Source of the DNA: a virus
Length of the DNA: 30,451 bases
IMG/VR virus record: IMGVR_UViG_3300044491_001600
Span: 1 to 30,451 of that record
Direction: 5' to 3' (one strand)
Of the stretch, positions 1 through 7,890 are shown one piece after another. Each line of letters starts with the position of its first letter. Position 1 is the stretch's first letter. A program made the position numbers and the translations under genes. The notes beneath the pieces were generated by a model. It ran no database searches. It worked only from the letters and a program-made list of their open reading frames with translations, and was not told the DNA's origin.

Positions 1-1541
1 AATTTACGCATTTTTGACATAGACTCATCTTCAACACTTTCGTATTCACCGTGGTCTTTCCAATCTGCATTATCTACTAAATCTTCTATGTAACCATGGA
101 TTACGTCATCTCTGTCATCGTCCATGTGTAAATTATGATCCATTGCCCACTCTGTCATTTCTTGATCAAGTTCTTGGTCGCTTAGGCCCATTGCTTTTGC
201 TAAAGCCGGCTCACCACCTTTTTCGTATGCTGACATCAATTTATCTGCCATCATGTCTTGTTGACTTGGTTCACCAAATGGAGCACTTTCTTTCTTAGCA
301 TGTTTGTCCATTTCTTCTTGACTGGGTTCTTGTGGATCGTCATCACCTGCACCGGCATAACCTGTACCATGACAAGTAGCACAGTTTTCATCGTCACCAT
401 CACAATGGTAACATTCGCCACCTTCTTCTAATTCAGGCTCGTAGTCAGATCTAATATCTGCTAAGTCTAATGTAGGTAGTTCAGCAGTTTCTTCTTTAAC
501 TAAACCTTTTGATTTAGCAAAGTCAAGCATTTGAGTTAAACCTGCAGTTTTTTGTATTGCTCTGTTAAACTTTTCTCTAGGTGATTCTTCTTCACCTGCT
601 CTTTGAGAACTGAGCATATTAAACATTTTAATTAAAGCATCTGCTTCAGCACCACTAACTTGATGTGAATCACCATCATCAGTAGTTACAGAAGTAATTT
701 TATCAAATTTCTTAACTTTCATTATTTCAGCATCTTTACTAGCATCTTCACTGTCTGCAACTTTACCCAATTGAGTTATCATGTTCTTTTGTGCAAAACC
801 TGGCTTGTACCCATCGTCATCAGTGTCGTCTATTTCTTTACTTACGTCGTCATCATCGGAATAGTCCATTGGTGCTTCGTTAAGCATTCCTGCTAAAAAT
901 TTTAATATGTTTATGTCTTCGCTCATTTTTTTCTCTGCTTTACTTTTTAGTAAGTCAAATATACCTTGGTTAAATGTTCCCATATATTTGACAAAAATTT
1001 CTTTTTTATGTTCATTATCTGTAGCACTATTAAATGCATTTCTAAAAGCACTTGCACTTGCTACTACATCACCCTTGTCAATATTGGGTGCTACATATAT
1101 GTAACCTCTCTGCGACATTGGCAAAGCAGGATGTCTCTCTAATGTATTTATCATTTGATAGAACTTTGGTCCAGGTTCTCCGCGTACTTTCATGTCTAAA
1201 CCGGTCTCTGTATCTACGTTTGACATAGGAAATCTATCAGTGTCTTTCTCACCAACAGCAAATATAACCATAGTATTTTCTTGATCAAATGCTTTTGTAT
1301 AAGAATCCACTAAGTAAGGTACTTTTGCTTGTATGATTTTATCAGCAGGAATATCATGTAATTGTGTCATAATTTCTGCTTTTTCTTTAAAATTAAATGG
1401 TGACTTAGGCATTTCAACCTTGTCTGATGTTGCTACATATACATTAGCATCAGGAAATTGTGCCTGTAACTTTTTGTATACTTCTGCATGATGCGGTAGC
1501 ATAGGTTGGAATCTACCTGGGTATATAACTACCTTTTTCAT
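1..1541 (-). CDS. Nucleotidyltransferase-fold protein with long acidic C-terminal region (partial)
   Basis: The gene starts at the ATG complementary to 1539-1541 and stays open to the window edge, so at least 513 codons are present and the C-terminus is missing. The N-terminus has a beta strand followed by GRFQP (residues 9-13), the signature of the HIGH-type cytidylyl/adenylyltransferase fold (NadM-like). The usual H-x-G-H is degenerate: the segment reads M-L-P-H-H (residues 14-18), so the first His is Leu and only the second is in place. After about residue 190 the protein is acidic and Gln/Asp-rich and holds a zinc-knuckle-like pair, CYHC and CATC with a following HGTGY. The ATG overlaps the stop of the upstream cupin gene as ATGA, so the two are translationally coupled. 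Activity is uncertain; a virion-associated role is possible from the neighbours. The fold call is fairly secure, the substrate unknown. Confidence 0.72.
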   Translation of the reverse strand, partial: MKKVVIYPGRFQPMLPHHAEVYKKLQAQFPDANVYVATSDKVEMPKSPFNFKEKAEIMTQLHDIPADKIIQAKVPYLVDSYTKAFDQENTMVIFAVGEKDTDRFPMSNVDTETGLDMKVRGEPGPKFYQMINTLERHPALPMSQRGYIYVAPNIDKGDVVASASAFRNAFNSATDNEHKKEIFVKYMGTFNQGIFDLLKSKAEKKMSEDINILKFLAGMLNEAPMDYSDDDDVSKEIDDTDDDGYKPGFAQKNMITQLGKVADSEDASKDAEIMKVKKFDKITSVTTDDGDSHQVSGAEADALIKMFNMLSSQRAGEEESPREKFNRAIQKTAGLTQMLDFAKSKGLVKEETAELPTLDLADIRSDYEPELEEGGECYHCDGDDENCATCHGTGYAGAGDDDPQEPSQEEMDKHAKKESAPFGEPSQQDMMADKLMSAYEKGGEPALAKAMGLSDQELDQEMTEWAMDHNLHMDDDRDDVIHGYIEDLVDNADWKDHGEYESVEDESMSKMRK

Positions 1542-1765
1542 AATTCTAATATTCTAATTGTAAGTGGGGTAGCACCTTTAATCATTCTGTGTACCGTTTC
1601 TTTGTTTACGTGAATAGATGAACCTGGGCCAATTTCTCTTGGCGGCTCATTATCAAACTGGAATTGCCATCCTACACCTTCTAGTACTTTAACAAATCTT
1701 GAACATGTATGTGTATGCCATTCTAATTCTTCTGCTGGTACTGTTTGTGTAAAAGTTCTTGGCAT
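1538..1765 (-). CDS. Small single-domain cupin
   Basis: A 75-residue protein with a compact cupin pattern: HTH at residues 17-19, a V-L-E-G-V-G turn at 27-32, and a later His at 59 in T-V-H-R-M. In the classical motif a Glu follows the two His after three or four residues; here that place is Arg23, so the metal site may be incomplete or differently built. No signal peptide is present. The stop codon overlaps the start of the nucleotidyltransferase gene (ATGA), and the pair recalls the fused nucleotidyltransferase-cupin at 17486-18265. Cupins of this size often bind a metal and a small acid or sugar, but no substrate can be named. Confidence 0.7.
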   Translation of the reverse strand: MPRTFTQTVPAEELEWHTHTCSRFVKVLEGVGWQFQFDNEPPREIGPGSSIHVNKETVHRMIKGATPLTIRILEL

Positions 1766-1771
1766 TTTATT

Positions 1772-3826
1772 TTACCATTTCCTGCATGACCAGTACCTTG
1801 CTTTTGTCTTAGGTCCTGGATTATCGCAATTATGTCTTGCTCTAAAACTCTTTCTTGCTTTTGGATTACTTTTTCTAATTTTCATTGTTTTACCTTTAGC
1901 ACTACTTCCGCCGTGTCCAAAGTTTACTTTTTTTACGTTACCTGTTTTAGGGTCTTTGACATATACTTTAAACTTCTTAGTATCACCTTGCATAGGTTTG
2001 TTTAGTTTAACTTTACGTCCTTGATACTCTGCTTCGAATGTATCTTGCTCACATAAACTGTAGCCTACTACTCCGAATACATCATTGAAATTTTCATTGT
2101 CTTCTAATGTTATCTCATGAGCATCACCGTATGCTTCTTCTATAGAAGCCATTATGCCTTGATTCTTTTTAGTTTTATAACTTGGTGATGTTCTCTTCAT
2201 ATGATTCTTTCTTTGTCTCATTAGGTCTTTGCCTAACTTAGTAGTAATATCTGCTTCTTCGCCATCTTGTGACTTAAACTTTTTACTACTCTTATCGAAG
2301 TTGAATTCTTTACCACGTTGATCTTTGACTGTGTCTGCAACACCAACGTCCTTGTATGCTCTTTCAGATAGTCTAACATCATATAGCATTTTTGCAAGGT
2401 ATTTAATCATGTCAGCCATGTAAGAGTTTTCACTTTCAAGTTCTGCATGTAGTTCAGGTGCTGACATATCGGTCCAACGATTCTCATCACCTAATGCTTT
2501 TGCTAACATTTTAGCAACCATTGCCTCACCACTGTCGTCTTCTTTAACTTTTTCTTTTTCGTTACGTTCAGAATCTTTCTCTTTACGTTTTCTTTCATCT
2601 GCCGCTTTAAACATCTTATCGGCTAAATCTTTTTCAGTACTTTTACTGTAAGGTACAGATTCCTCTACACCTGCTAATCTTTTTAATTCTGCTTGTTCAT
2701 TAAATGTTTTGAAAAACTCTGCTGTATAACCAGAGGCTTCTCTTTTGCCTAACTCTGGATACATTTGTCTAAGTATGCTTGGTAATTCAAATGCATTATA
2801 TCTTCCACTTTTTACATAGTCATCATGTAAACGTGGTAATACTTTCATTATTGTTTCTTTGTCCGGTGCTGGACCTTTATTTGCTTTTGCCATTTGTCTC
2901 TCATCATGTTTGGCAATTTCTGCCCAGTTAGGTAATCCGTTGTCACGTTGAGTCATTTCGCCTTCGTCACAGCCAAATTCTCCCCAACCATAACACTCCG
3001 ATCCTTCGTTTCCATCTTCGTCCTCGTACTCGCCGTCCATGTAACCTGAACCAGCACACTCTGGACATATACCATCTTTGATTGAATCTTCTTGCCAATT
3101 TTGTGCAGTACCTAATGCATCTTTTAAGTCTCGGTACGCTTCTTGTCTTTGTTCAGCATCGTAGTAACCATCGGGGGTACCAATCATTCCGTCTTGTGAA
3201 TAATCTGCACCATCTACTTCATCTTTATTTTCGGCATGCATAGCCGCCATATGTTTTTTATATTTTGCTGAACCTTTCTTGTGTGGACTTTTGCCTTCGT
3301 CTAATCCTTCTACATGTTGCATTGCACTTTCAATAGCACTACTGCTATCTATAACATCTAATACTCTGCCACTTGCAAAGTTACCAATTGGTTGTCCACC
3401 TACTTCCATATTAGAATCTACTACTTCATCAACACTTAATGTTTCAATCTCATCATACATTTTTGCTTCTAGTTGTTCTCTAGTATCGGCAAATATCATC
3501 CAATTTTGACCACCAAATGTATCTATTAAATGATCTACTACTGCATCTTGAATAATGCTTCTTTCTTCACCTTCTTGTACACTTTCGTTCATACCTACAT
3601 AACGCCAGTTCCAAGCACCAGCACCCATGTAACCATCTCTAACATAACCTGCGAGACACATAGCCTTATCACTGCTCATGCCTTTTTCTTCAGCCCACTT
3701 CATGATGTAATATGAACGAAGTTTATCACTTACACCAGCAAATTTATCTACTATATCTTGCTGTGGTGCTGGATCGTCGCTTTCTTTGATTTTGGATGAT
3801 TCTGTTAAAAATTTGTATAACTTCAT
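1772..3826 (-). CDS. Large virion-type protein with C-terminal Arg/Cys/Trp motif
   Basis: A 684-residue hydrophilic, highly charged protein. The reading frame extends upstream to a TTG at 3838, but the ATG at 3826 is preferred: it gives MKLYKFLTE, a typical beginning for marine phage structural proteins, and has GGA at SD distance. Visible parts are a Lys/Glu-rich middle, a zinc-ribbon-like segment beginning CPECAGSGY and followed by two more Cys, and a compact basic end containing FRARHNCDNPGPK and RYWSCRKW. From memory that end motif recurs at the C-termini of several proteins in marine T4-like phages, but I cannot assign it a verified function. A late-promoter-like box lies at 3849-3856. 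It is likely a virion or prohead-associated component; no enzyme domain is recognised. Confidence 0.75.
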   Translation of the reverse strand: MKLYKFLTESSKIKESDDPAPQQDIVDKFAGVSDKLRSYYIMKWAEEKGMSSDKAMCLAGYVRDGYMGAGAWNWRYVGMNESVQEGEERSIIQDAVVDHLIDTFGGQNWMIFADTREQLEAKMYDEIETLSVDEVVDSNMEVGGQPIGNFASGRVLDVIDSSSAIESAMQHVEGLDEGKSPHKKGSAKYKKHMAAMHAENKDEVDGADYSQDGMIGTPDGYYDAEQRQEAYRDLKDALGTAQNWQEDSIKDGICPECAGSGYMDGEYEDEDGNEGSECYGWGEFGCDEGEMTQRDNGLPNWAEIAKHDERQMAKANKGPAPDKETIMKVLPRLHDDYVKSGRYNAFELPSILRQMYPELGKREASGYTAEFFKTFNEQAELKRLAGVEESVPYSKSTEKDLADKMFKAADERKRKEKDSERNEKEKVKEDDSGEAMVAKMLAKALGDENRWTDMSAPELHAELESENSYMADMIKYLAKMLYDVRLSERAYKDVGVADTVKDQRGKEFNFDKSSKKFKSQDGEEADITTKLGKDLMRQRKNHMKRTSPSYKTKKNQGIMASIEEAYGDAHEITLEDNENFNDVFGVVGYSLCEQDTFEAEYQGRKVKLNKPMQGDTKKFKVYVKDPKTGNVKKVNFGHGGSSAKGKTMKIRKSNPKARKSFRARHNCDNPGPKTKARYWSCRKW

Positions 3827-3847
3827 AGTATGTTCCAATGTTTAATA

Positions 3848-4570
3848 CTATTTATCAGATTGAATTAAATTCTTAAGATTTAAAAAGTCCTCGTATTCTC
3901 CAAATGTAACTACTAATGAGCATCTGGGAGTACTAGTATATATGGTGTGCCATTCTGCATGTGCCTCATCTATCATAATCATGCCTTTACAAGACCATCC
4001 AGCCTTATCTGATATTGTGGTCATTTCTCCAGTTTTATTATCTACCCACCTGTAAAAACCATTGGGATTGTCTACACAATAACTAAACATTAGAGTAAAA
4101 ACGCCATAGTGATCGTCTTTGTGCCAACTTAGATAGCCGTCTGGATTATATACACTAGATCTAAATCCTGCAAAGTCTTGAGAACCGTCACCCATATCCA
4201 TACCTGTAATTTCTTCAAAGCATTTAATAAAGTGTTTTCCACCAGGAGTTTTATCTGCAAAGCCATTCTTTTTGTGTTTGATTGGACCAGCGCCTGTACG
4301 TTGATTTCCGTTAGCATCAATCCAAGAATCTTGATTGACTCTACCATGGTCTTCTTTGTTTTGTGCAACTACGGTTTCATAAAATTCAATGCTAGTATAT
4401 GTTGTAGATTCTTTTTCGTAGTCTATTGAATCGTATTTTACGATTGCTTTTGATGTGTCATCGAATAACCCTAATTCCGCACTGGTGTTTAATATATCTA
4501 ATATTTTAGGGTTTCTGATATCTACTATAGAAAAAAGAGGTTCGTTATTCTTCAGATGATCTATCGACAT
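3848..4570 (-). CDS. Putative 2-oxoglutarate/Fe(II)-dependent oxygenase
   Basis: A 240-residue protein with the spacing expected of the double-stranded beta-helix oxygenases: H150-x-D152 in YLSWHKDDHYG, a distal His (H208, in EWHTIY) and an Arg (R216) eight residues later in the T-P-R-C-S-L-V-V-T-F strand that would bind the 2-oxoglutarate carboxylate. The C-terminal half is rich in beta-type segments, as expected. The substrate is unknown; phage members of this superfamily are thought to act on proteins, nucleic acids or sugars. The ATG lies inside the end of the upstream 70-residue gene (26-base overlap) and no strong SD is seen. The family call rests on the HxD...H...R pattern only. Confidence 0.65.
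   Translation of the reverse strand: MSIDHLKNNEPLFSIVDIRNPKILDILNTSAELGLFDDTSKAIVKYDSIDYEKESTTYTSIEFYETVVAQNKEDHGRVNQDSWIDANGNQRTGAGPIKHKKNGFADKTPGGKHFIKCFEEITGMDMGDGSQDFAGFRSSVYNPDGYLSWHKDDHYGVFTLMFSYCVDNPNGFYRWVDNKTGEMTTISDKAGWSCKGMIMIDEAHAEWHTIYTSTPRCSLVVTFGEYEDFLNLKNLIQSDK
3849..3856 (-). promoter_or_regulatory. T4-late-like promoter box GATAAATA
   Basis: On the minus strand this reads GATAAATA within CTGATAAATAGT, 22 bases upstream of the ATG at 3826. T4 late promoters use TATAAATA read by the phage sigma factor gp55. The same 8-mer stands in front of several other genes here. Confidence 0.5.
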
Positions 4571-4757
4571 AAACTATTTTAACTCCACGCCTAGCAAGTT
4601 CGTTGCGGCATTTTTGTTTGATTTTAGGTTTTTGCCCATTGTTGATATACTCGAATAATTCCTCTTTGGATTTGTGCTTCATGTAGTCATGTTGTGTTGT
4701 AAGTTTACCAGTTTGTCTGTCTCTAATAATAGATGTTTTTCCAAATTTTACTGGCAT
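4545..4757 (-). CDS. Small basic conserved phage protein
   Basis: A 70-residue, Lys/Arg-rich protein with the pattern KPKIKQKCRNELARRG near the C-terminus and a helix predicted around the KEELFEYIN segment. Proteins with this layout are common in marine T4-like phages, but no function is known to me. The ATG follows two bases after the stop of the 56-residue gene, with a good SD (GGGGAAG) inside that gene. Its 3' end overlaps the oxygenase gene. Confidence 0.7.
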   Translation of the reverse strand: MPVKFGKTSIIRDRQTGKLTTQHDYMKHKSKEELFEYINNGQKPKIKQKCRNELARRGVKIVYVDRSSEE

Positions 4758-4758
4758 G

Positions 4759-4929
4759 TTACTTCCCCTGTCCTCTATAAACTTTTAATTGTCTTTTCTT
4801 ACCTTTGTTCATAGTTGACGTAGCAACTTTAGTTTTTCTACCTCTGCCACCAACTCCAATAGAAGAGCATTTTCTTCCTATTCCGTTGATTAGTGATGTG
4901 TGTTTGTTTCTTCTACTTGCTTTTGCCAT
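4759..4929 (-). CDS. Very small, very basic phage protein
   Basis: A 56-residue protein starting MAKASRRNKHTSL. It is Gly/Arg/Lys/Ser-rich and contains one Cys, a short G-V-G-G-R-G-R turn and an end segment STMNKGKKRQLKVYRGQGK. The ATG begins directly after the TAA of the upstream coiled-coil gene (4930-4932). The composition suggests nucleic-acid or virion binding. Similar short proteins ending in Y-R-G-Q-G occur in marine T4-like phages to my recollection; no function can be assigned. Confidence 0.7.
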   Translation of the reverse strand: MAKASRRNKHTSLINGIGRKCSSIGVGGRGRKTKVATSTMNKGKKRQLKVYRGQGK

Positions 4930-5190
4930 TTATTTCTTTTTATTTTTTAATGTTTTTATTTCCTTTTCCAGGTCCTCTATACGTTTTGCTAAGTTTGGAT
5001 ATTGAGATAACCACTTATCTTCTTTAGTGGCAATTTCAATATCGTATCTTTCTGCAACCCATTCCATTGTACTGTCTAATTTTACTTGAAACCATACGCC
5101 GGCTTTTGTATTCTTAAACCATTGATAAAAACTACTACCGATTATACTTGATAGAATGCTTTTCAATGCTAATATGAATAACCAATACAT
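4930..5190 (-). CDS. Small membrane-anchored coiled-coil protein
   Basis: An 86-residue protein with a hydrophobic N-terminal segment (about residues 2-22, possibly one membrane pass), a central Trp-rich part, and a C-terminal Lys/Glu heptad-like helix with KRIEDLEKEIKTLKNKKK. Its stop abuts the next gene. It may be a spanin-like or assembly helper given the nearby lysozyme, but there is no lipobox or proline-rich stretch to support that. Function unknown. Confidence 0.65.
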   Translation of the reverse strand: MYWLFILALKSILSSIIGSSFYQWFKNTKAGVWFQVKLDSTMEWVAERYDIEIATKEDKWLSQYPNLAKRIEDLEKEIKTLKNKKK

Positions 5191-5196
5191 ACTTAG

Positions 5197-5649
5197 TTAC
5201 TTCCCTTTGGTATTAGAAACATTTTTGGCCTTGCCTTTGCCAAACCAGGCTTTTAAATCTTCTTCAACTGCTTCTTTCTTAACACAATTAGGAACACGTT
5301 TACCAAACATAGTCTTCATGCCTTTCTTTTGATAACCTTTCCAACATTTTTCAACTATTGTTTCTACAATACTTGGGTCTATTTCTTGTGCTGTGAATTG
5401 TTGCATCAATTCAACAATGTCATCATCGTGATCTAAAATTTTATAATCAGCATCAACTATGAGTGCTACATTGTCGTCGTAACCATGATTCTCACCACTG
5501 AGTACATGCATTCCATTACTTAATTCTATATGGTCTTCTTGGTTGACCCATTGATGAATAACTGACTCTACTTCTTTATGCGGAAGTTTACCTAACTTAG
5601 GTGCTGTATTAAGAGTAGTTATATCTTCTATGATTTCTTTTATAAGCAT
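5197..5649 (-). CDS. Conserved phage protein with C-terminal MFGK...NCV motif
   Basis: A 150-residue acidic protein. The frame extends upstream to a GTG at 5682, but the ATG at 5649 is preferred because it begins just after the stop of the preceding gene (5651-5653) and gives MLIKEIIEDI. The C-terminal part reads KKGMKTMFGKRVPNCVKKE, a short motif I recall from several virion-type proteins of marine phages. The middle, with HVLSGENHGYDDNVALIVDAD, looks like an alpha/beta core. Probably a structural or assembly protein; not recognised further. Confidence 0.65.
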   Translation of the reverse strand: MLIKEIIEDITTLNTAPKLGKLPHKEVESVIHQWVNQEDHIELSNGMHVLSGENHGYDDNVALIVDADYKILDHDDDIVELMQQFTAQEIDPSIVETIVEKCWKGYQKKGMKTMFGKRVPNCVKKEAVEEDLKAWFGKGKAKNVSNTKGK

Positions 5650-5650
5650 T

Positions 5651-6313
5651 TTACTTCTTACTGTTTCCCCAATTAGCCGCACCTTTCTTTCTGCATTCTA
5701 CTAATGCACCACTGGCGTAAGCACTTGGCCAAACTTTATATCTGGATTTGACTTTGTGGTAACAGGCATCTTTTTTGCCTTCTGCCTCATCAATGTGAAC
5801 TATATCACCTGCACATTGTGGACATTTATTAAAAGGTATATCGCCATCATACATTTCTAATTGCAATACTCCACCTTCTTTTTTATGTTTGTGATATCTT
5901 ACACTAACTTTTTTACCTATCATATCTGCTAGGTGTTTGATCATACCAATATCTTTGTATGCTTCTTTTTTAATTTCTTTTAAGATGTAGTCTATAATGT
6001 CACCTCTGTCTGCAATGTATGTGGCTTCATCCATTTGTGATCTTATGTCTAATTTTTTATCTTTTCTATCATAGTCTTTGGGAGACTTATGAGAACCAGC
6101 ACCACTTTTATTACGTGAATGCTTTGCTACTGGGTTAGGCTGATTTTTATTAGGCTGGTATGGCTTTGGCTTTTGAGGTTTATTACCCTCGCCTACTAGT
6201 CTGCCTCTCATTGGATGAGGACTTTCATTGCCTTTATTAGGTTTGATCTTTTTAGGCTTTTTTTCTTTAGCCTTTACTTGATCGGCTTCATTTAAAAAAT
6301 CAGTTATTTTCAT
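5651..6313 (-). CDS. Virion-type protein with C-terminal KVWPSAYASG motif
   Basis: A 220-residue protein with three parts: a Lys/Pro/Asn-rich disordered region (about 1-85), a helical middle (DIIDYILKEIKKEAYKDIG), and a C-terminal part with a CPQC pair followed by HKVKSRYKVWPSAYASGAL and CRKKGAANWG. That last motif is frequent at the ends of marine T4-like phage proteins, where it seems to be a small conserved domain of unknown role. The middle resembles a segment of the 684-residue protein at 1772-3826 (AYKDVG versus AYKDIG), which suggests a shared module. The start ATG overlaps the lysozyme stop by one base. Confidence 0.7.
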   Translation of the reverse strand: MKITDFLNEADQVKAKEKKPKKIKPNKGNESPHPMRGRLVGEGNKPQKPKPYQPNKNQPNPVAKHSRNKSGAGSHKSPKDYDRKDKKLDIRSQMDEATYIADRGDIIDYILKEIKKEAYKDIGMIKHLADMIGKKVSVRYHKHKKEGGVLQLEMYDGDIPFNKCPQCAGDIVHIDEAEGKKDACYHKVKSRYKVWPSAYASGALVECRKKGAANWGNSKK

Positions 6314-6783
6314 TATACGTTCTCTAATCTTTCCATTAGTCTTTCAGCACGGTTAGTTACCTGTTTGTGCCAACGGCTATCTCTGCCTTCTACTGCGGCT
6401 GTTTTCCAATCGCTTTCTAGGATAGCAGTATGCATCTTTTTAAATTTACTTAATCTTGTTCTACCCATGTTGAACATCATATTGACCAAGATTTGCTGTA
6501 CCTCGTCTGGTAAGTCTCCAAAGACCCCATCTTCGTATAATAGTTCACACTCTCCGATGGCAATGTCAAGATCTCTTTCAAAACACGCCCGTGTTCTTTC
6601 TTCACTAATTGCAGTTCCAACTGGCCTTCCGTGTTCCTCATCACTTTCGAGGATAAGGTGACCGACTCCAAAGGTGGGATACCCGAGGTGGTCGAGATAG
6701 ATTTCATGTACTACTCCTTCATCAATTTTGAGTTGTTCAAAGACCGCTTCGCGATCTAATGTTGTGTCTTTTTTAAAAAACAT
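6313..6783 (-). CDS. T4-type lysozyme (GH24 endolysin)
   Basis: A 156-residue muramidase expected to cut the beta-1,4 bond between N-acetylmuramic acid and N-acetylglucosamine in host peptidoglycan. The catalytic triad is E22, D31 and T37, with spacings (9 and 6) identical to E11/D20/T26 of T4 lysozyme. The Gly-rich FGVGHL follows at once, and the C-terminal helices carry NMMFNMG and the W-N/R-A-E-R pattern of the family. There is no signal peptide, so a holin would be needed. The ATG has a clear SD (AAAGGAA), and a late-promoter-like box (6818-6825) sits between it and an upstream terminator, fitting late expression. Confidence 0.92.
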   Translation of the reverse strand: MFFKKDTTLDREAVFEQLKIDEGVVHEIYLDHLGYPTFGVGHLILESDEEHGRPVGTAISEERTRACFERDLDIAIGECELLYEDGVFGDLPDEVQQILVNMMFNMGRTRLSKFKKMHTAILESDWKTAAVEGRDSRWHKQVTNRAERLMERLENV

Positions 6784-6817
6784 TTGAAATTCCTTTAAAA
6801 ATAATTCTATATGTTTG

Positions 6818-6825
6818 TATTTATC
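6818..6825 (-). promoter_or_regulatory. T4-late-like promoter box before lysozyme
   Basis: The minus strand reads GATAAATA, 34 bases upstream of the lysozyme ATG and just downstream of a strong terminator (6834-6864). That position makes it a good candidate for the start of the lysozyme transcript. Confidence 0.6.
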
Positions 6826-6833
6826 ACAACCAC

Positions 6834-6864
6834 AAAAAAAGGGCAGTTATTTCTAACAGCCCTT
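6834..6864 (-). terminator. Intrinsic terminator after small membrane protein gene
   Basis: On the minus strand AAGGGC pairs with GCCCTT, then after one mismatch GTTA pairs with TAAC around a GAAA loop; seven T follow. It lies 20 bases after the stop of the 75-residue membrane protein and separates it from lysozyme. Confidence 0.85.
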
Positions 6865-6883
6865 CGTACATTTAGTTATTAAA

Positions 6884-7111
6884 TTATTTGTCTTTAGACA
6901 CTAATCCAATAACAATGATGGCTACAATTAAACCTACTAAGCCACTTTCACCTAAAGATGAAACTAACGAAGTAATGTTTGCAACAACATCACCTATAAC
7001 CATAGTACTACCGAACAATAATTGTGCAATAATACCTAACCCTAGCAATGATACTAAGATGGTTGTTAAACCGGCAATAAAATCGCCAGCACTTTTTAAT
7101 ATACTATTCAT
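6884..7111 (-). CDS. Small two-helix membrane protein, holin candidate
   Basis: A 75-residue protein that is almost wholly hydrophobic: helix one about residues 10-35 (FIAGLTTILVSLLGLGIIAQ), helix two about 55-72, ending in the charged tail SKDK. Size, two helices and position immediately upstream of lysozyme would suit a holin. Against this, it has its own sigma70-like promoter and terminator, so it is transcribed separately and probably earlier than lysozyme. A good SD (AGGAGG) precedes the ATG. Membrane location is secure; function is inferred. Confidence 0.7.
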   Translation of the reverse strand: MNSILKSAGDFIAGLTTILVSLLGLGIIAQLLFGSTMVIGDVVANITSLVSSLGESGLVGLIVAIIVIGLVSKDK

Positions 7112-7145
7112 AAAAACCTCCTATGATCTTGTATATGAACTAGAT

Positions 7146-7174
7146 AGTATAACAAAGTATAGAGGTTATGTCAA
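7146..7174 (-). promoter_or_regulatory. Sigma70-like promoter for the small membrane protein
   Basis: The minus strand has TTGACA (7174-7169), 17 bases, then TATACT (7151-7146). An A-tract and GG precede the -35 box, as in several other promoters of this window. It begins right after the terminator at 7188-7214. Confidence 0.85.
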
Positions 7175-7187
7175 CCTTTTTTTAATC

Positions 7188-7214
7188 AAAAAAAACCCCC
7201 ATAAATTGGGGGCT
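7188..7214 (-). terminator. Intrinsic terminator after the 195-residue protein gene
   Basis: On the minus strand CCCCC and GGGGG are separated by seven bases and followed by eight T. It lies about 30 bases after the stop at 7245. Confidence 0.85.
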
Positions 7215-7244
7215 TTTAATATCTTCTTTGAACTCTAGTTATTT

Positions 7245-7832
7245 TTATATTCCGCCTAAGTCTGCAATTGAACCGTAATCTTTAACAGATAAGTTCTCAG
7301 TAACAACTAAAACAGTTACAGTAGCGACACCACTTGATGCACCACCCTGAGTAATTGTTGCTGTTACGTTAGCATTGGCAGTATAAATGTGCTGATAATT
7401 GCTGTGGAACTGATAAGTCTCAGTCATGTCAGCATCATCAGATGTGAATAATCTATCAGCATCACTACCATCACCAACTACTATTGCAGTTGTGTCGTTA
7501 GCACTAACCCAAGGGCTAGGTACATCAACAGTAACACTATAAATTAAAGAGTTAGCAGGACATTCAAACAATGTTGTTGTTCCTGTATTGTACGCAACTT
7601 CGGTACTAACATATTGTGCTATAGGTGATGTTGCGGCATCAAATTGACCTTTGGTCATGAATGCACTAGCCACCGTAGCATTAGCACCACGTACTTCAAC
7701 TAGAGTTGTACCATCGTTGTCAGTAAAACTAAAATAGTCATCTGTCGTGTCTGTGAGGATTTTTAATCCGCGTTTACCAAACTGTACTAAATTGCCCAGT
7801 CCTTTTAACGCAAAATTATTTATATCTGCCAT
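7245..7832 (-). CDS. Probable virion structural protein (beta-rich)
   Basis: A 195-residue protein rich in Thr, Ala, Val, Asp and Gly, with few Lys or Cys after the start. The N-terminus (about 1-60) reads like a fibre/tail-spike start, ending in FSFTDNDGTTLVEVRG, and the rest is alternating beta-type sequence ending in TVLVVTENLSV. Composition and length fit a decoration, fibre or neck protein. A late-promoter-like box at 7883-7890 and a strong terminator behind it make this a single-gene late unit. No named family is recognised. Confidence 0.65.
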   Translation of the reverse strand: MADINNFALKGLGNLVQFGKRGLKILTDTTDDYFSFTDNDGTTLVEVRGANATVASAFMTKGQFDAATSPIAQYVSTEVAYNTGTTTLFECPANSLIYSVTVDVPSPWVSANDTTAIVVGDGSDADRLFTSDDADMTETYQFHSNYQHIYTANANVTATITQGGASSGVATVTVLVVTENLSVKDYGSIADLGGI

Positions 7833-7882
7833 TTTTGGTTACTCCGTCTAATAATCGATTATGTAGACTAATCTACAATGTT

Positions 7883-7890
7883 TATTTATC
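7883..7890 (-). promoter_or_regulatory. T4-late-like promoter box
   Basis: The minus strand reads GATAAATA about 50 bases upstream of the ATG at 7832, touching the stop codon of the next gene upstream. Same 8-mer as at 3849, 6818, 11597, 13658 and 20670. Confidence 0.5.

Noticed and set aside
3279-3715. Open frames on the plus strand opposite the 684-residue protein
   Set aside because: Composition is low in charged residues and mirrors the minus-strand gene; no SD or promoter.
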